Positions 7,649 through 15,688 of a DNA stretch of 17,910 nucleotides are shown here, piece by piece. Source of the DNA: Chlamydiae bacterium RIFCSPHIGHO2_12_FULL_49_9 (GTDB lineage: Bacteria; Chlamydiota; Chlamydiia; Chlamydiales; SM23-39). The position numbers and the translations under genes were made by a program. The notes under the pieces are model-generated. The model made no database searches, was not told the origin of the DNA, and was given only the letters and a program-made list of their open reading frames with translations. The stretch covers positions 5,922-23,831 of the forward strand of contig MGLY01000065.1 in the NCBI GenBank assembly GCA_001794935.1, in the 5' to 3' direction. Each line of letters begins with the position of its first letter. Position 1 is the stretch's first letter.

Positions 7649-9130
7649 ATGCGATTTTTTTTAAGTATCTGGCTGTTTTTTGTATCAGGATTGTCAGCGA
7701 GCAGCGAGTCGAGCTATCCCTACATTTCGGGCTACACCTGGTGGCATTTTTGCGAGCATAGATTGACGCAGCCAGATTTTGGGAAGAGCGTCTATACGAA
7801 GTTTGATCCATTGGATGTGAAGAGTGGAGATACGATCTTTGTCGAATACAACTGTTTGGAGGAATTTGCTCGTGAGTATCTTCCGAAGATCCAAGAGAGG
7901 GTGATTCTCATCACATCGAACTATGGGACGCGCGCAGACATGCCTCTTCCGGGCCCTTTTGGCTATTTGCTTGAAGAGAAGAAGATCGTCGCTTGGTTTG
8001 TGCAAAATATAGATCGGGAACCTACGGATAAATTGATTCCGATGCCTATCGGGCTTGCGAGCAACTACTGGCCGCATGGGAATCATCAGCTTGTTAACAG
8101 CATGATTCCGTTTGCGCTTCGCAATAAAGATCGGCCTATTTTTATCTACTTGAACTTCTCTATGTCTCATGAAAGAGAGTCTTGCCGAGATTATTTCAAT
8201 GCAATGGGGATTCCTCTTGAACCGAGAAAATCTTACGCTTCCTATTTGAGAGATCTTACAAAGACTGTCTTTGTCATCAGTCCTCCCGGAGGAGGAATCG
8301 ATTGCCATCGGACCTGGGAAGCCCTTCTTTTCGGCTGTTATCCCGTGTTGCAAAGCACGACGCTAGATCCCCTTTTTGAAGATCTTCCGGTTGTCATTGT
8401 CAAAGATTGGGAAGAGGTGACTCCGGAACTTTTGGAGGAAAAGCAGCGGGAGCTGGGGGCAAAAAAATGGTCTCGAGAAAAGCTCTACTCCGATTACTGG
8501 TTTAAAAAAGTGAGGGCTCTCCAGGAAGAAATCAGAAGCTTGCCCGAAGAAATCATTCGAAAAATTGAGCAGCATGACGCCACATCTTCTTGGAAGGAGC
8601 TTTATTACGATGTGCTCCCAAGAGTGATTCGAGATCAAAATATTCAGACCGTTTTGGAAGTAGGAGTCGCTTTGGGGGGGCATGCGGAAGCTATTTTGAA
8701 AAATAGTGAAGTTAGAAGCTATATCGGGGTAGATCCCTATCAGCTCTACGATCCAAACGATGGGTTTCAAATAGATGTCGGAAGATATGGCTCATTTGAC
8801 TATTTGTACAGGTGGGTAAAGGACATTCGTTTAAAATCTTTTGGGAAAAGAGCAAGGCTCATTCGAGAGAAATCAACGGATGCCGCTAGGCAGTTTGAAG
8901 ATGAGTCGCTCGATTGCATTTTTATCGATGGCGATCACAGATATGAGGCTGTTTTAAACGATCTCAGGGCGTGGTTCCCAAAGCTAAAAAAGGGGCATCT
9001 GATGTTGGGAGATGATTACTGGATGAAAGATGTCGCAGAAGCTGTCGATGAGTTTTTTCAACGGGAGGGAAAAGAGGTGTTTTTTTTCGAGTCCAAATCA
9101 GGGTATAGAATTTGGGCGGTTCATAAATAA
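7649..9130 (+). CDS. Exostosin-like (GT47) glycosyltransferase fused to SAM methyltransferase
   Basis: A 493-residue two-domain protein. ATG at 7649 is preferred to 7622 because it gives the leader MRFFLSIWLFFVSGLSA and has GGGA about 7 nt upstream. Residues about 60-255 resemble exostosin/GT47, notably FVISPPGGGIDCHRTWEALLFGCYPV (split: SPPGGGIDCHR at about 211-221, WEALLFGCYPVL at about 223-235) and DLPVVIVKDW. Residues about 315-493 are a class I methyltransferase: VLEVGVALGGHAEAIL (335-350), YIGVDPY (358-364), DCIFIDGDHRYEAVLNDL (422-439) and LKKGHLMLGDDYW. The fusion suggests that one chain adds and methylates a sugar (inference). Its 3' end overlaps the convergent GT2 fusion by 33 bp. 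Confidence 0.85.
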   Translation: MRFFLSIWLFFVSGLSASSESSYPYISGYTWWHFCEHRLTQPDFGKSVYTKFDPLDVKSGDTIFVEYNCLEEFAREYLPKIQERVILITSNYGTRADMPLPGPFGYLLEEKKIVAWFVQNIDREPTDKLIPMPIGLASNYWPHGNHQLVNSMIPFALRNKDRPIFIYLNFSMSHERESCRDYFNAMGIPLEPRKSYASYLRDLTKTVFVISPPGGGIDCHRTWEALLFGCYPVLQSTTLDPLFEDLPVVIVKDWEEVTPELLEEKQRELGAKKWSREKLYSDYWFKKVRALQEEIRSLPEEIIRKIEQHDATSSWKELYYDVLPRVIRDQNIQTVLEVGVALGGHAEAILKNSEVRSYIGVDPYQLYDPNDGFQIDVGRYGSFDYLYRWVKDIRLKSFGKRARLIREKSTDAARQFEDESLDCIFIDGDHRYEAVLNDLRAWFPKLKKGHLMLGDDYWMKDVAEAVDEFFQREGKEVFFFESKSGYRIWAVHK

Positions 9131-11140
9131 GTCTACCGGAATCAGAAGAGAGCGGACCGATTCTGTATCGATTGTGCATAGGTAGACTTCCCGGTCTTCG
9201 ATGCCAATAGGAATGATCAATTTGTCTTTTGTATGGTTTAGACAGATCGAGTGGCATTTTTCGATCCCCCGATGCTGAAAGATGAAGGGGCGAGAGATGT
9301 GGGTTATTCGAAGATTGCTATCGAGATAAAGAAAATAGTGGAGATGAGCTTTGGTGGCGTCAAGGTAATGGACGGTGGTGTGGCCAATCATGAGATAGCC
9401 GCTATCGAAAGGGATGGGAGAGGCGGAACCTCTTAATTGAGAAAGATCTAAGGAAAGCTCTTCGAAAGATGAGACGTTGCATGTTTTTGTTTCGGGATGA
9501 AAAGAGAAAAATATCAGCGGGGTATAAGAGTAAATAAATCGGATCTGCCCGTCTTTAATAAAAGGGAGCCAGTTTTTTTCATTGCGGTTAGGATCGGGAC
9601 CCGGCAAAGGGATCAGTTCCTCGATCTGTATTTGGGAAGAGGAGAGATCGTTGGGTAGTTTGCAAAGAGAAACTTCATAGTAGCTCGTCTCGCTCGTGTC
9701 AGAAGTTGCGCAAGCAAGCCAGTCTCTGCCTTGAAATTCAAAAAGGCGGCAATCTTCCAATCCTTCCACATTGAGCGCTCGGAACCGATCTCGGGGAAGG
9801 TTTTCGACGATTTCTTGAGTTGATAAAATATTGAAGTCGAAATCTGTGAACAAAAGGAAGTTGCGGGTTTTGAAAATTCCCCTTGGGTCATTTGTCTGAT
9901 AGGTCTTTCCCCCTGTTTGTGTGTAGTTCGTGGCCCCGCAAACGAGTTTAAATCCTCCTTCCGTTTTGAGAATGGACAGATTCATGGGGTGGTAGCGCTC
10001 TTCCGATTTCTTTGAGATCAGGGGAAGGTCGATTTCAAGTTTTTTAAAATGAGCGTTTTTAAGGTTTGGAGCGTAGTAAAAGATATTTCTATTATTTTGA
10101 TCTTTGACCCATGAAACGACGTTTTTAGAAAAAGCGAGTCTGCTCGCTGCAAGAAAACCCTCATTTAGGTACTGGGTGTAGTAGGCTGAAATCGAGATTT
10201 CCTCATCGAACTGGTAGTCTTCAAGCGGAGGATCGTCAAAGAAATCTTGGCTTAAAGAGCGGCTCAGTTTGCCCCCTTCCGTTGCAAAGAGATAGGCGAG
10301 ATCGTCTTTAGCTGCTAAGCGATAGTGCGCTGCAATTTTTTGAATGGGGTCAGGATATTGGGGGCGCATTTGAAAGGCTTCCAGATAGCAGTGGAAAGCT
10401 GTTTCCCAATCGGAGAGATTTTCATAGCAAGTTCCCATCATGAATTTAGAAAACCAGATCTCTTCCTCATCGCCTCCGAGATCCAATCTTTTTTGGTAAA
10501 AAGAGAGGGCCTCTTTAAATCGATTGTTTGCTCTATGCCAATGGGCCAGGCGAAATAGATCGCCGTTATTTTCGGGATCTAACTGCTCGATCTCGCAAGC
10601 GAGGCTTCTATTTCCCCCATAGATCCGAATCTGAGACAGTTTCCCTGAGGAAGACGGATTTGGGGGTAGGGAAGCGCGGAAGAGGTGGGGCGCAAACAGG
10701 CAGTATTTGAGAGGCGAGCAGATTCTAAAAGGGAGGTAGATGTCTTTCGTTAAGCCGGCCTTATCCAAATTTGAGGTGAGGTCAACGATCATGTCTCCGT
10801 CAAGTAGGAAAAGATAAGTGTTTTCTAGAGGGAAATTTTCTGTTTTTAAAAATTTTTGGGCTTCAGTGAAGGCGGCAGAGGGAAGAGAACCCATTCGGTT
10901 GTGGTAATCGAGAACCTTTCCCGGGATTTTCATATGTTGGATCCATTCCTCGGCAGCGCAGATGGTCCAGTCGGTGCTTCCTGTGTCCAAAAAAAAGGCT
11001 GCGTCGGCGTATTTCCCTATGTTTTGGAGAACGTCCCGAAGAGTCTCTTCGTTATTTTTTACAATCACAACGAGGCAGATTTTTGCATTTTGCGAAAAGA
11101 GAGGGGCTAAAAAAAGGAGAGAGAAAATGAGGAAGCGCAA
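9098..11140 (-). CDS. GT2 glycosyltransferase - TPR - GH130-like beta-propeller fusion
   Basis: A 680-residue protein in three parts after the leader MRFLIFSLLFLAPLFS. Residues about 20-180 are a GT2-like domain: ICLVVIVKNNEETLRDVL, FFLDTGSTDWT and LFLLDGDMIVD with a DxD-like site near 114-116. Residues about 190-285 form TPR-like helices (RLAHWHRANNRFKEALSFYQ, GTCYENLSDWETAFHCYLEAF). Residues about 380-680 match the five-bladed propeller seen in GH130 mannoside phosphorylases and relatives: NLSILKTEGGF, LEDCRLFEF where GH130 has E/D-DPR, EKNWLPF and LRGSASPI. The same propeller occurs alone at 13843-14862, and both proteins end with a similar LIPV stretch. The GT2-TPR pairing is common in bacterial transferases; adding a GH130-like end is unusual to my knowledge. 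The role, making and trimming a glycan, is inference. Confidence 0.82.
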   Translation of the reverse strand: MRFLIFSLLFLAPLFSQNAKICLVVIVKNNEETLRDVLQNIGKYADAAFFLDTGSTDWTICAAEEWIQHMKIPGKVLDYHNRMGSLPSAAFTEAQKFLKTENFPLENTYLFLLDGDMIVDLTSNLDKAGLTKDIYLPFRICSPLKYCLFAPHLFRASLPPNPSSSGKLSQIRIYGGNRSLACEIEQLDPENNGDLFRLAHWHRANNRFKEALSFYQKRLDLGGDEEEIWFSKFMMGTCYENLSDWETAFHCYLEAFQMRPQYPDPIQKIAAHYRLAAKDDLAYLFATEGGKLSRSLSQDFFDDPPLEDYQFDEEISISAYYTQYLNEGFLAASRLAFSKNVVSWVKDQNNRNIFYYAPNLKNAHFKKLEIDLPLISKKSEERYHPMNLSILKTEGGFKLVCGATNYTQTGGKTYQTNDPRGIFKTRNFLLFTDFDFNILSTQEIVENLPRDRFRALNVEGLEDCRLFEFQGRDWLACATSDTSETSYYEVSLCKLPNDLSSSQIQIEELIPLPGPDPNRNEKNWLPFIKDGQIRFIYSYTPLIFFSFHPETKTCNVSSFEELSLDLSQLRGSASPIPFDSGYLMIGHTTVHYLDATKAHLHYFLYLDSNLRITHISRPFIFQHRGIEKCHSICLNHTKDKLIIPIGIEDREVYLCTIDTESVRSLLIPVDLFMNRPNSIP

Positions 11141-11234
11141 TAGAAAAACTCTAGCAAGAAGACGGAGATGCTATAACTTTCAATTGCTGAAATTCAAGCA
11201 AAAACGAGATACTCCCCCGTTTTTTGAAGATTTT
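11141..11234. promoter_or_regulatory. Divergent intergenic region with tentative overlapping promoters
   Basis: The 94 bp separate the starts of two divergent genes and are the longest non-coding gap among the glycan genes. Minus strand: TTGAAT (11192-11197), 16 bp, TATAGC (11170-11175). Plus strand: TTGCTG (11184-11189), 18 bp, GATACT (11208-11213), which would give a short leader before the ATG at 11235. The boxes are weak matches to a sigma70-type consensus and were picked by eye, so this is only a suggestion. The two predicted promoters would overlap and might compete. Confidence 0.25.
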
Positions 11235-12653
11235 ATGAAATGGGTTGTTTTTCTCTTTTTGATGAGAGCATTTTCTCTTTCGGCCTCCTATAAAACCGAA
11301 GGATTTTGGAGTTTTTATGACAATGAGAAACGTCTTTTTCTCATCTCGACTTTTCTTCCATCCCATCCTGCGATTTTGGCCCTAAGTCAGAGTCCAGAAA
11401 TTTACGACTTATGTCGAAAGCAGTGGCCTCAAGGCTCTTTATTTTATTTAGATACGCTTCCTTGTGAGCGGTGTCATGAGTTCGATTTGATTTGGCTAAA
11501 GGGATCCGGGTTCGAACTGGAAACTTTAGTGGAAGCAACAGATCTCGTTTCCAATGCAAGACTTGTTTATACAACAACCGATTTAGCGGAAGGGCGATTT
11601 TCGCAGCTCAAGACTCACTTGGAGTATGTGGGCTTTCGCCTTATTTCTCATTGGTATGAAGAGGAAAAAAGGGGGAACGCCCTTTTTTTAAGGAACGACT
11701 TTTATGAAGCAACCATGAGGACCCATGCATACGAGCCGAGAGAGGTGGGGCCGTTGATCTTGGGACCTCCGCTTGAAATGAGTAGTTGGGTGAAAGTTGT
11801 ATTGGATAAAGATGATTCTCACCGAATTGAGGGGATTGATTTTATCTACATGATCAACTTGGATGAAAGGCCCGAAAAATTTGCCAGATCTGCGGGCGAG
11901 TTGCAGTTTTACGGGATTTCCCCTTATCGGTTCTCTGCGGTCAATGGTTGGAAGCTCCCCACTGCTGTCTTTGACGAAGTTGGGGTGAAATTTGCTCCTG
12001 GGTCTTTAAGAGAGCGCTTTATCGGTTCCACGTATTTGGAAGAGGGTGGAAAAGAATACATTCATACCGAGTTTTTGCAGGAAAATGGGGCAGCTTATTT
12101 TACCCGCTATCTTGCAAGAGGGGCGATTGGAATTGTGCTCAGCCATTTATCGGTCTTGAAAGACGCCTATGATGCGGGATATGAGACGATTTGGGTCATG
12201 GAAGACGATATCGAAGTGATCGAGGACCCAAGAAAAATCCCCAAACTTCTTAAAGATCTCGATCGCTTGGCGCCTGATTGGGACATTTTTTTTACCGACA
12301 TCGATACGAAAAGTACTGTGGGCGAGCATGTCCCATGCCGGGCTCTTGCTGCAAGGCCGAATGTTTCAATCCCTCCTTTATCCGCCTTTTTAGAGAAATT
12401 TTATCCAATTGGTGAAAATTTCTATCGGATGGGGATGCGCTATGGCGCTTATTCGATGATCTTAAGAAGGGGCGCGATCAAAAAAATCTTGGATTATTAC
12501 AGAAACTTCAGGGTTTTTATCCCGTATGACATGGACTATTGGTTATGTCCGAATCTCACGATGTATTACTACAATCAAGATATCGTTTCCCATAGGGCTG
12601 GCGCCCCATCGGATAACAATGAGCCTAGATATCAAAGAGGTTCCCCTTGGTAG
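11235..12653 (+). CDS. Degenerate FkbM-like module fused to GT25 glycosyltransferase
   Basis: A 472-residue protein starting at the ATG after GAAGA, with the leader MKWVVFLFLMRAFSLSA. The frame stays open for about 270 bp upstream, but that stretch is antisense to the divergent gene and is not counted. Residues about 30-155 are a worn FkbM-like module (FLPSHPAILAL, FDLIWLKGSGFELETL, VGFRLISHWY, GNALFLRND) without a recognisable glycine-rich SAM motif. Residues about 200-472 are GT25: FIYMINLDERPEKF (203-216), RFSAVNGW (232-239), ARGAIGIVLSHLSVL (294-308), TIWVMEDDIEVIED (318-331, acidic site). GT25 enzymes include LPS galactosyltransferases and collagen galactosyltransferases. A second GT25 lies at 17268-17910. 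The 3' end overlaps the convergent FkbM gene by 22 bp. Confidence 0.85.
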   Translation: MKWVVFLFLMRAFSLSASYKTEGFWSFYDNEKRLFLISTFLPSHPAILALSQSPEIYDLCRKQWPQGSLFYLDTLPCERCHEFDLIWLKGSGFELETLVEATDLVSNARLVYTTTDLAEGRFSQLKTHLEYVGFRLISHWYEEEKRGNALFLRNDFYEATMRTHAYEPREVGPLILGPPLEMSSWVKVVLDKDDSHRIEGIDFIYMINLDERPEKFARSAGELQFYGISPYRFSAVNGWKLPTAVFDEVGVKFAPGSLRERFIGSTYLEEGGKEYIHTEFLQENGAAYFTRYLARGAIGIVLSHLSVLKDAYDAGYETIWVMEDDIEVIEDPRKIPKLLKDLDRLAPDWDIFFTDIDTKSTVGEHVPCRALAARPNVSIPPLSAFLEKFYPIGENFYRMGMRYGAYSMILRRGAIKKILDYYRNFRVFIPYDMDYWLCPNLTMYYYNQDIVSHRAGAPSDNNEPRYQRGSPW

Positions 12654-13846
12654 GTTTTCGGGTCGAGCTTTCTTAAACGGCGTTTGTATTTGAGAAGAGT
12701 TTCATCTTCCGTTCTGATAGGGATAGCGAGAAAATCGCAGTTATAGACGATGTAGATCTCATAACCATAAGATTCGACGAGAGCCATCACGTTTTCAAAG
12801 TTTTTCCTCTGGAACTCCTGATTTCGTTTTTGGGGCTCGTAGTTGACCCAAGTTTCGAAAAGAATAACCGGTTTGTTCCTGAGGATTGTCTCCCTAGCTC
12901 CCTGGAGGATAAAGTATTCGTAATTTTCAACATCCATCTTGATGAGGGAAACAGAATTGAAATAATAGGAGTCCAGAGGGACGATTTCTATTGGATCTCC
13001 ATCGCCTTCTAGAGGATCGTTTTGCTCGATCTCGATTCTGTGTTGATAGACAGTTGAGGCTTCTTTGCCAAGCCCTTTGCAAATCGAGATCACGTTTTTG
13101 CAGCTGTTAAGCTCGAGGTTTGCAAGGAGCTCCATGTAGAGTTTCGGATTTGGCTCGAAAGCAATTACAGCGCCTAGGGGGCCTGCTTTTCTCGACATGA
13201 ATATAGTGTGAACGCCGATGTGCGCTCCCATATCGATCGCGATCGTTTCGGGTTTGACCAGCTCATCGATCATGAGGCTTAAATTTCCCTCATAGGCATA
13301 GCCGGTTTTTAAAGTTCGTTTCACAGAATCGTTAGGATCATCATCGATGTAATATCTGATTTGGCCAAACCCGACGGGAAAAACGATGAGATCATAAATT
13401 GCGTATCCGCCGGAAAACACCGAAGATTGAGCGAGGTAGTCATTGATGTAGGGAGAGTAAAAATAATCTTTTTTGACGAAAATAAGCGATTGTCTCGCTC
13501 CCTCTTGAATCCGGCGGTAGATGAGAATAAAGCCGTTTTTTTCTAAAGACAGGTCTTCAAAAGTGTCGACATAGATGGCTTTTGCCTCTTGCAGGTTAGG
13601 GCAGGTATAGAGATCTTCTGCGTGAGCCCAGATCAGATCGGCTTGAGGGGATCGTTCGCGAAGGATTTGTCCTTCCGGCCATTTTTGAGAGAGAGTTTCT
13701 GCTTCTTTTGGGTAGCCGTTGATGATGAGGATGCGCGGGTTAGAAGGGAGAAAGAGGGAGAGAAGATCTAAATATTTGCCCTGGAGTCCTTCAAAAGAGA
13801 AAAGGGAAGAAGATAAAAGGAGGAGGCTCGCCGCAATCCATTTCAT
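12632..13846 (-). CDS. FkbM methyltransferase with degenerate N-terminal FkbM-like module
   Basis: A 404-residue protein, leader MKWIAASLLLLSSSLFS. The start shares ATGA with the stop of the upstream gene. Residues about 25-130 resemble the N-terminal module of the GT25 fusion (FLPSNPRILII, KWPEGQ, DLIW, LIFVKKDYF) but retain almost nothing of the FkbM SAM site. Residues about 165-404 are a full FkbM domain: TIAIDMGAHIGVHT (201-214), FEPNPKLY (230-237), SLIKMDVENYEYF (300-312), NKPVILFETW. This half is strongly similar to the left-edge protein (1-1050), with the same MIDEL, YEGN and KLD segments, so the two bracket the locus as paralogues. It is the last gene of the minus operon. Substrate unknown; a sugar hydroxyl is the family default. 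Confidence 0.88.
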   Translation of the reverse strand: MKWIAASLLLLSSSLFSFEGLQGKYLDLLSLFLPSNPRILIINGYPKEAETLSQKWPEGQILRERSPQADLIWAHAEDLYTCPNLQEAKAIYVDTFEDLSLEKNGFILIYRRIQEGARQSLIFVKKDYFYSPYINDYLAQSSVFSGGYAIYDLIVFPVGFGQIRYYIDDDPNDSVKRTLKTGYAYEGNLSLMIDELVKPETIAIDMGAHIGVHTIFMSRKAGPLGAVIAFEPNPKLYMELLANLELNSCKNVISICKGLGKEASTVYQHRIEIEQNDPLEGDGDPIEIVPLDSYYFNSVSLIKMDVENYEYFILQGARETILRNKPVILFETWVNYEPQKRNQEFQRKNFENVMALVESYGYEIYIVYNCDFLAIPIRTEDETLLKYKRRLRKLDPKTYQGEPL

Positions 13847-14862
13847 TGTGATTTGACGGGGATCAAAGAGTTCATGAGTTTTCCCTTATCGAGTTCTGCA
13901 ATCCAGATCTCTTCATCATCTCTTCCATAGGCAACAATGATTTTTGATCCGGAAACGACAAAACCGCCGGGGAAAATAACCTTCTTTTCATGATGACTCG
14001 GCGCATAGAATCCTCTCCCTACGATCGGTTCTTGCGAGAACTTCGTTATTTGGAATGGAGGATTCGGAGAGAAGGTATAGGCCCCCATGAAGTAGTGCCA
14101 AAGAATGCCCCCTCTTGAAACAGAGCTTTTTAGTTGATGTCCCGAGTGAAAAAAGGAAAGATATTCTCCATCGACGAGAATAGCGGGAGAACTTCCTCTA
14201 ATGACGCCAAGAGTCCATGGGATGGGGGCTGCTGTCTCATAACAGTGGTAGCAGGAACCGTCATTGAGATTGGGAAAAAGAATTTCGTGGGGATTGATAG
14301 AGTAGCTGAGGAAAAGCCGGTCATTCCAGACAAAGGGAGTCCAGTTTTTTTGCCAATATTGGGAATAGTAGCGATGTTCATAGAAAAGCTTGATGGGATG
14401 AAGCAGAGAAAAATGTCCATCTTTATAGATGAGCTCGGCGATAAATAGATCGCGCCGATCTCGATACCAAGGGCGGCTCACTTCTACGTTGTCGTTGTAG
14501 ATCAGATAGATTCGGTTCTGATAAGAAAAAATGCGAGCGTCTTCAGCTTGTGATTTGACGCAGCAAGTATTGAGCCCTGTCGAAAGAAGTTCAGGTTCGG
14601 AAATGAGGTTATACGAATCATCTAGAAGCGCGGCTCCGATGAAGTTAACCCAAGGATTCCAGTAGTTGTCCGGACAATAGCGGAAAGTAAGGATGTATCC
14701 CGCGTCGGTTTCGAGAATAGAGGGATTGAATGCGCCGGGGAATTTGGGAAGAATGATTTGCTTGGCTGATAGAACAAGCTCGGGACCTACCCAAGAGCTC
14801 AAATCGAGCTCTTGACCGAAAAGGCGTGCGGATAGCAGAAGAGCAAAAAGCCACTTTTTCAT
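13843..14862 (-). CDS. GH130-like beta-propeller protein
   Basis: A 339-residue protein, leader MKKWLFALLLSARLFG. The motif series fits the GH130/glycosidase-related five-bladed propeller: FNPSILETDAGYILTFR (45-61), AEDARIF (106-112, where GH130 has an E/D-DPR catalytic stretch), KNWTPFVWNDRLFLSYS (172-188), IRGSSPAI (221-228), FFHSG (237-241), FPGGFVVSG (297-305) and AYGRDDEEIWIAELD (311-325). GH130 members phosphorolyse or hydrolyse beta-mannosides; D108 is a candidate acid/base, but specificity cannot be read from sequence. It resembles the C-terminal third of the 9098-11140 protein. It lies in a tight operon with ATGA overlaps on both sides, between two methyltransferase-type genes. Confidence 0.78.
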   Translation of the reverse strand: MKKWLFALLLSARLFGQELDLSSWVGPELVLSAKQIILPKFPGAFNPSILETDAGYILTFRYCPDNYWNPWVNFIGAALLDDSYNLISEPELLSTGLNTCCVKSQAEDARIFSYQNRIYLIYNDNVEVSRPWYRDRRDLFIAELIYKDGHFSLLHPIKLFYEHRYYSQYWQKNWTPFVWNDRLFLSYSINPHEILFPNLNDGSCYHCYETAAPIPWTLGVIRGSSPAILVDGEYLSFFHSGHQLKSSVSRGGILWHYFMGAYTFSPNPPFQITKFSQEPIVGRGFYAPSHHEKKVIFPGGFVVSGSKIIVAYGRDDEEIWIAELDKGKLMNSLIPVKSQ

Positions 14863-15638
14863 TGAACTTTTAGTTGCTTGATTTTATCGATAAGTATTTG
14901 ATACTCAGGCTTTTTAATTATCCAAACCGTTGTGCCGTTTGGGGTTGGAACATAAATTTCTTCGTACTCGGGAGGGGTAACAATTCTTTTAAAACCAAAA
15001 CCGTCGACGCCTTCCCCTGTTTGTCTGCATGCGGTGTTGTGGGCAACGACGACAGGGATTGAACGAAAGCAGCTCTCTACAATATCGCCCCGTAAAAATA
15101 GAGTGGGGTGAATGAGGGCCACTTCAATCTTGTTGAACTTGACAAGATTGGAGACAAACTCTCCAAGTTCTTTAATGTAAAAATCGTCAATCGGTTTGTA
15201 GTGTTGGTGGGTTGCGCACTGATACGAGCCTGCAATGTAGACGGCATCGGATCCGAGGTATTTATAGGGTGCCCAACTCATGTCTCCCTGAAATCCGCTA
15301 AAGTAGGCGATCGGAATCCAATTCGAGTAGTCGCGATAAAAGCGGATAAAATTCTGGAGTCGGTTCGGACCATATCCATGCGTGATGACTTCGACTGAGA
15401 CGACCCGTTTGCATGAATCGAGAAAATACTTGGTTGAATAGCCAAGACCAAATTCGAGAAGCGAGCGGGGCTTTAGAGTTTGGAAGATCTCCTTCATGCA
15501 AATGACGTGATCAGATCCCCCATCGCTATCGCCTACATTCATAAGCCAGTCGAAAGTCACTTCAGATGGAGTTTCGAAAGCTTGTGGTTGTGGTAGATGG
15601 GTTAATAAACATAAACAGATAGTGAGAAGTTTTTTCAT
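14859..15638 (-). CDS. SAM methyltransferase-like protein directly downstream of the IscB element
   Basis: A 259-residue protein, leader MKKLLTICLCLLTHLPQPQA with a good cleavage context before FETP. SLLEFGLGYSTKYFL (59-73) is a class I motif I and VVSVEV (79-84) the following acidic strand. Beyond that the family is unclear: VALIHPTLFLRGDIVES stands where many relatives have an ID-G-R motif, so the catalytic region is atypical. The IscB element ends 4 bp before this ATG. The insertion removed the native upstream context, including an AAGAGGA purine run and the predicted ATGA coupling to the GT25 stop; what now precedes the ATG is the element end, TTGCCGTCAA, with no good ribosome binding site. 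Expression is probably reduced (inference). The 3' end overlaps the next gene by ATGA. Confidence 0.78.
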   Translation of the reverse strand: MKKLLTICLCLLTHLPQPQAFETPSEVTFDWLMNVGDSDGGSDHVICMKEIFQTLKPRSLLEFGLGYSTKYFLDSCKRVVSVEVITHGYGPNRLQNFIRFYRDYSNWIPIAYFSGFQGDMSWAPYKYLGSDAVYIAGSYQCATHQHYKPIDDFYIKELGEFVSNLVKFNKIEVALIHPTLFLRGDIVESCFRSIPVVVAHNTACRQTGEGVDGFGFKRIVTPPEYEEIYVPTPNGTTVWIIKKPEYQILIDKIKQLKVQ

Positions 15639-15642
15639 CCTA

Positions 15643-15688
15643 TTGACGGCAAGGAAACTCGGTTCTTTAGGGCCGAGAGGAATTGCCG
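15643..15688 (-). repeat. Right-end hairpin of the IscB element
   Basis: The outer stem CGGCAA (15688-15683) pairs with TTGCCG (15652-15647) and the inner stem CTCGG (15677-15673) with CCGAG (15662-15658). The hairpin is followed by TCAA (15646-15643), a known type of right cleavage site in IS605-like elements. The iscB stop codon sits in the loop. There is no trailing T-run, so I do not call it a terminator. Confidence 0.7.

Noticed and set aside
10962..11234. Open frame continuing upstream of the GT25 fusion start (about 91 extra codons)
   Set aside because: It runs antisense through the first part of the divergent GT2 fusion, is very basic and lacks family similarity; the leader at 11235 fits the pattern of all neighbours.
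14134..14448. 104-codon plus-strand open frame
   Set aside because: It is antisense inside the GH130-like gene, whose motifs on the minus strand are clear.
15647..15688. Right-end hairpin as a Rho-independent terminator
   Set aside because: No T-run follows the stem, and the structure is explained by transposon-end recognition.
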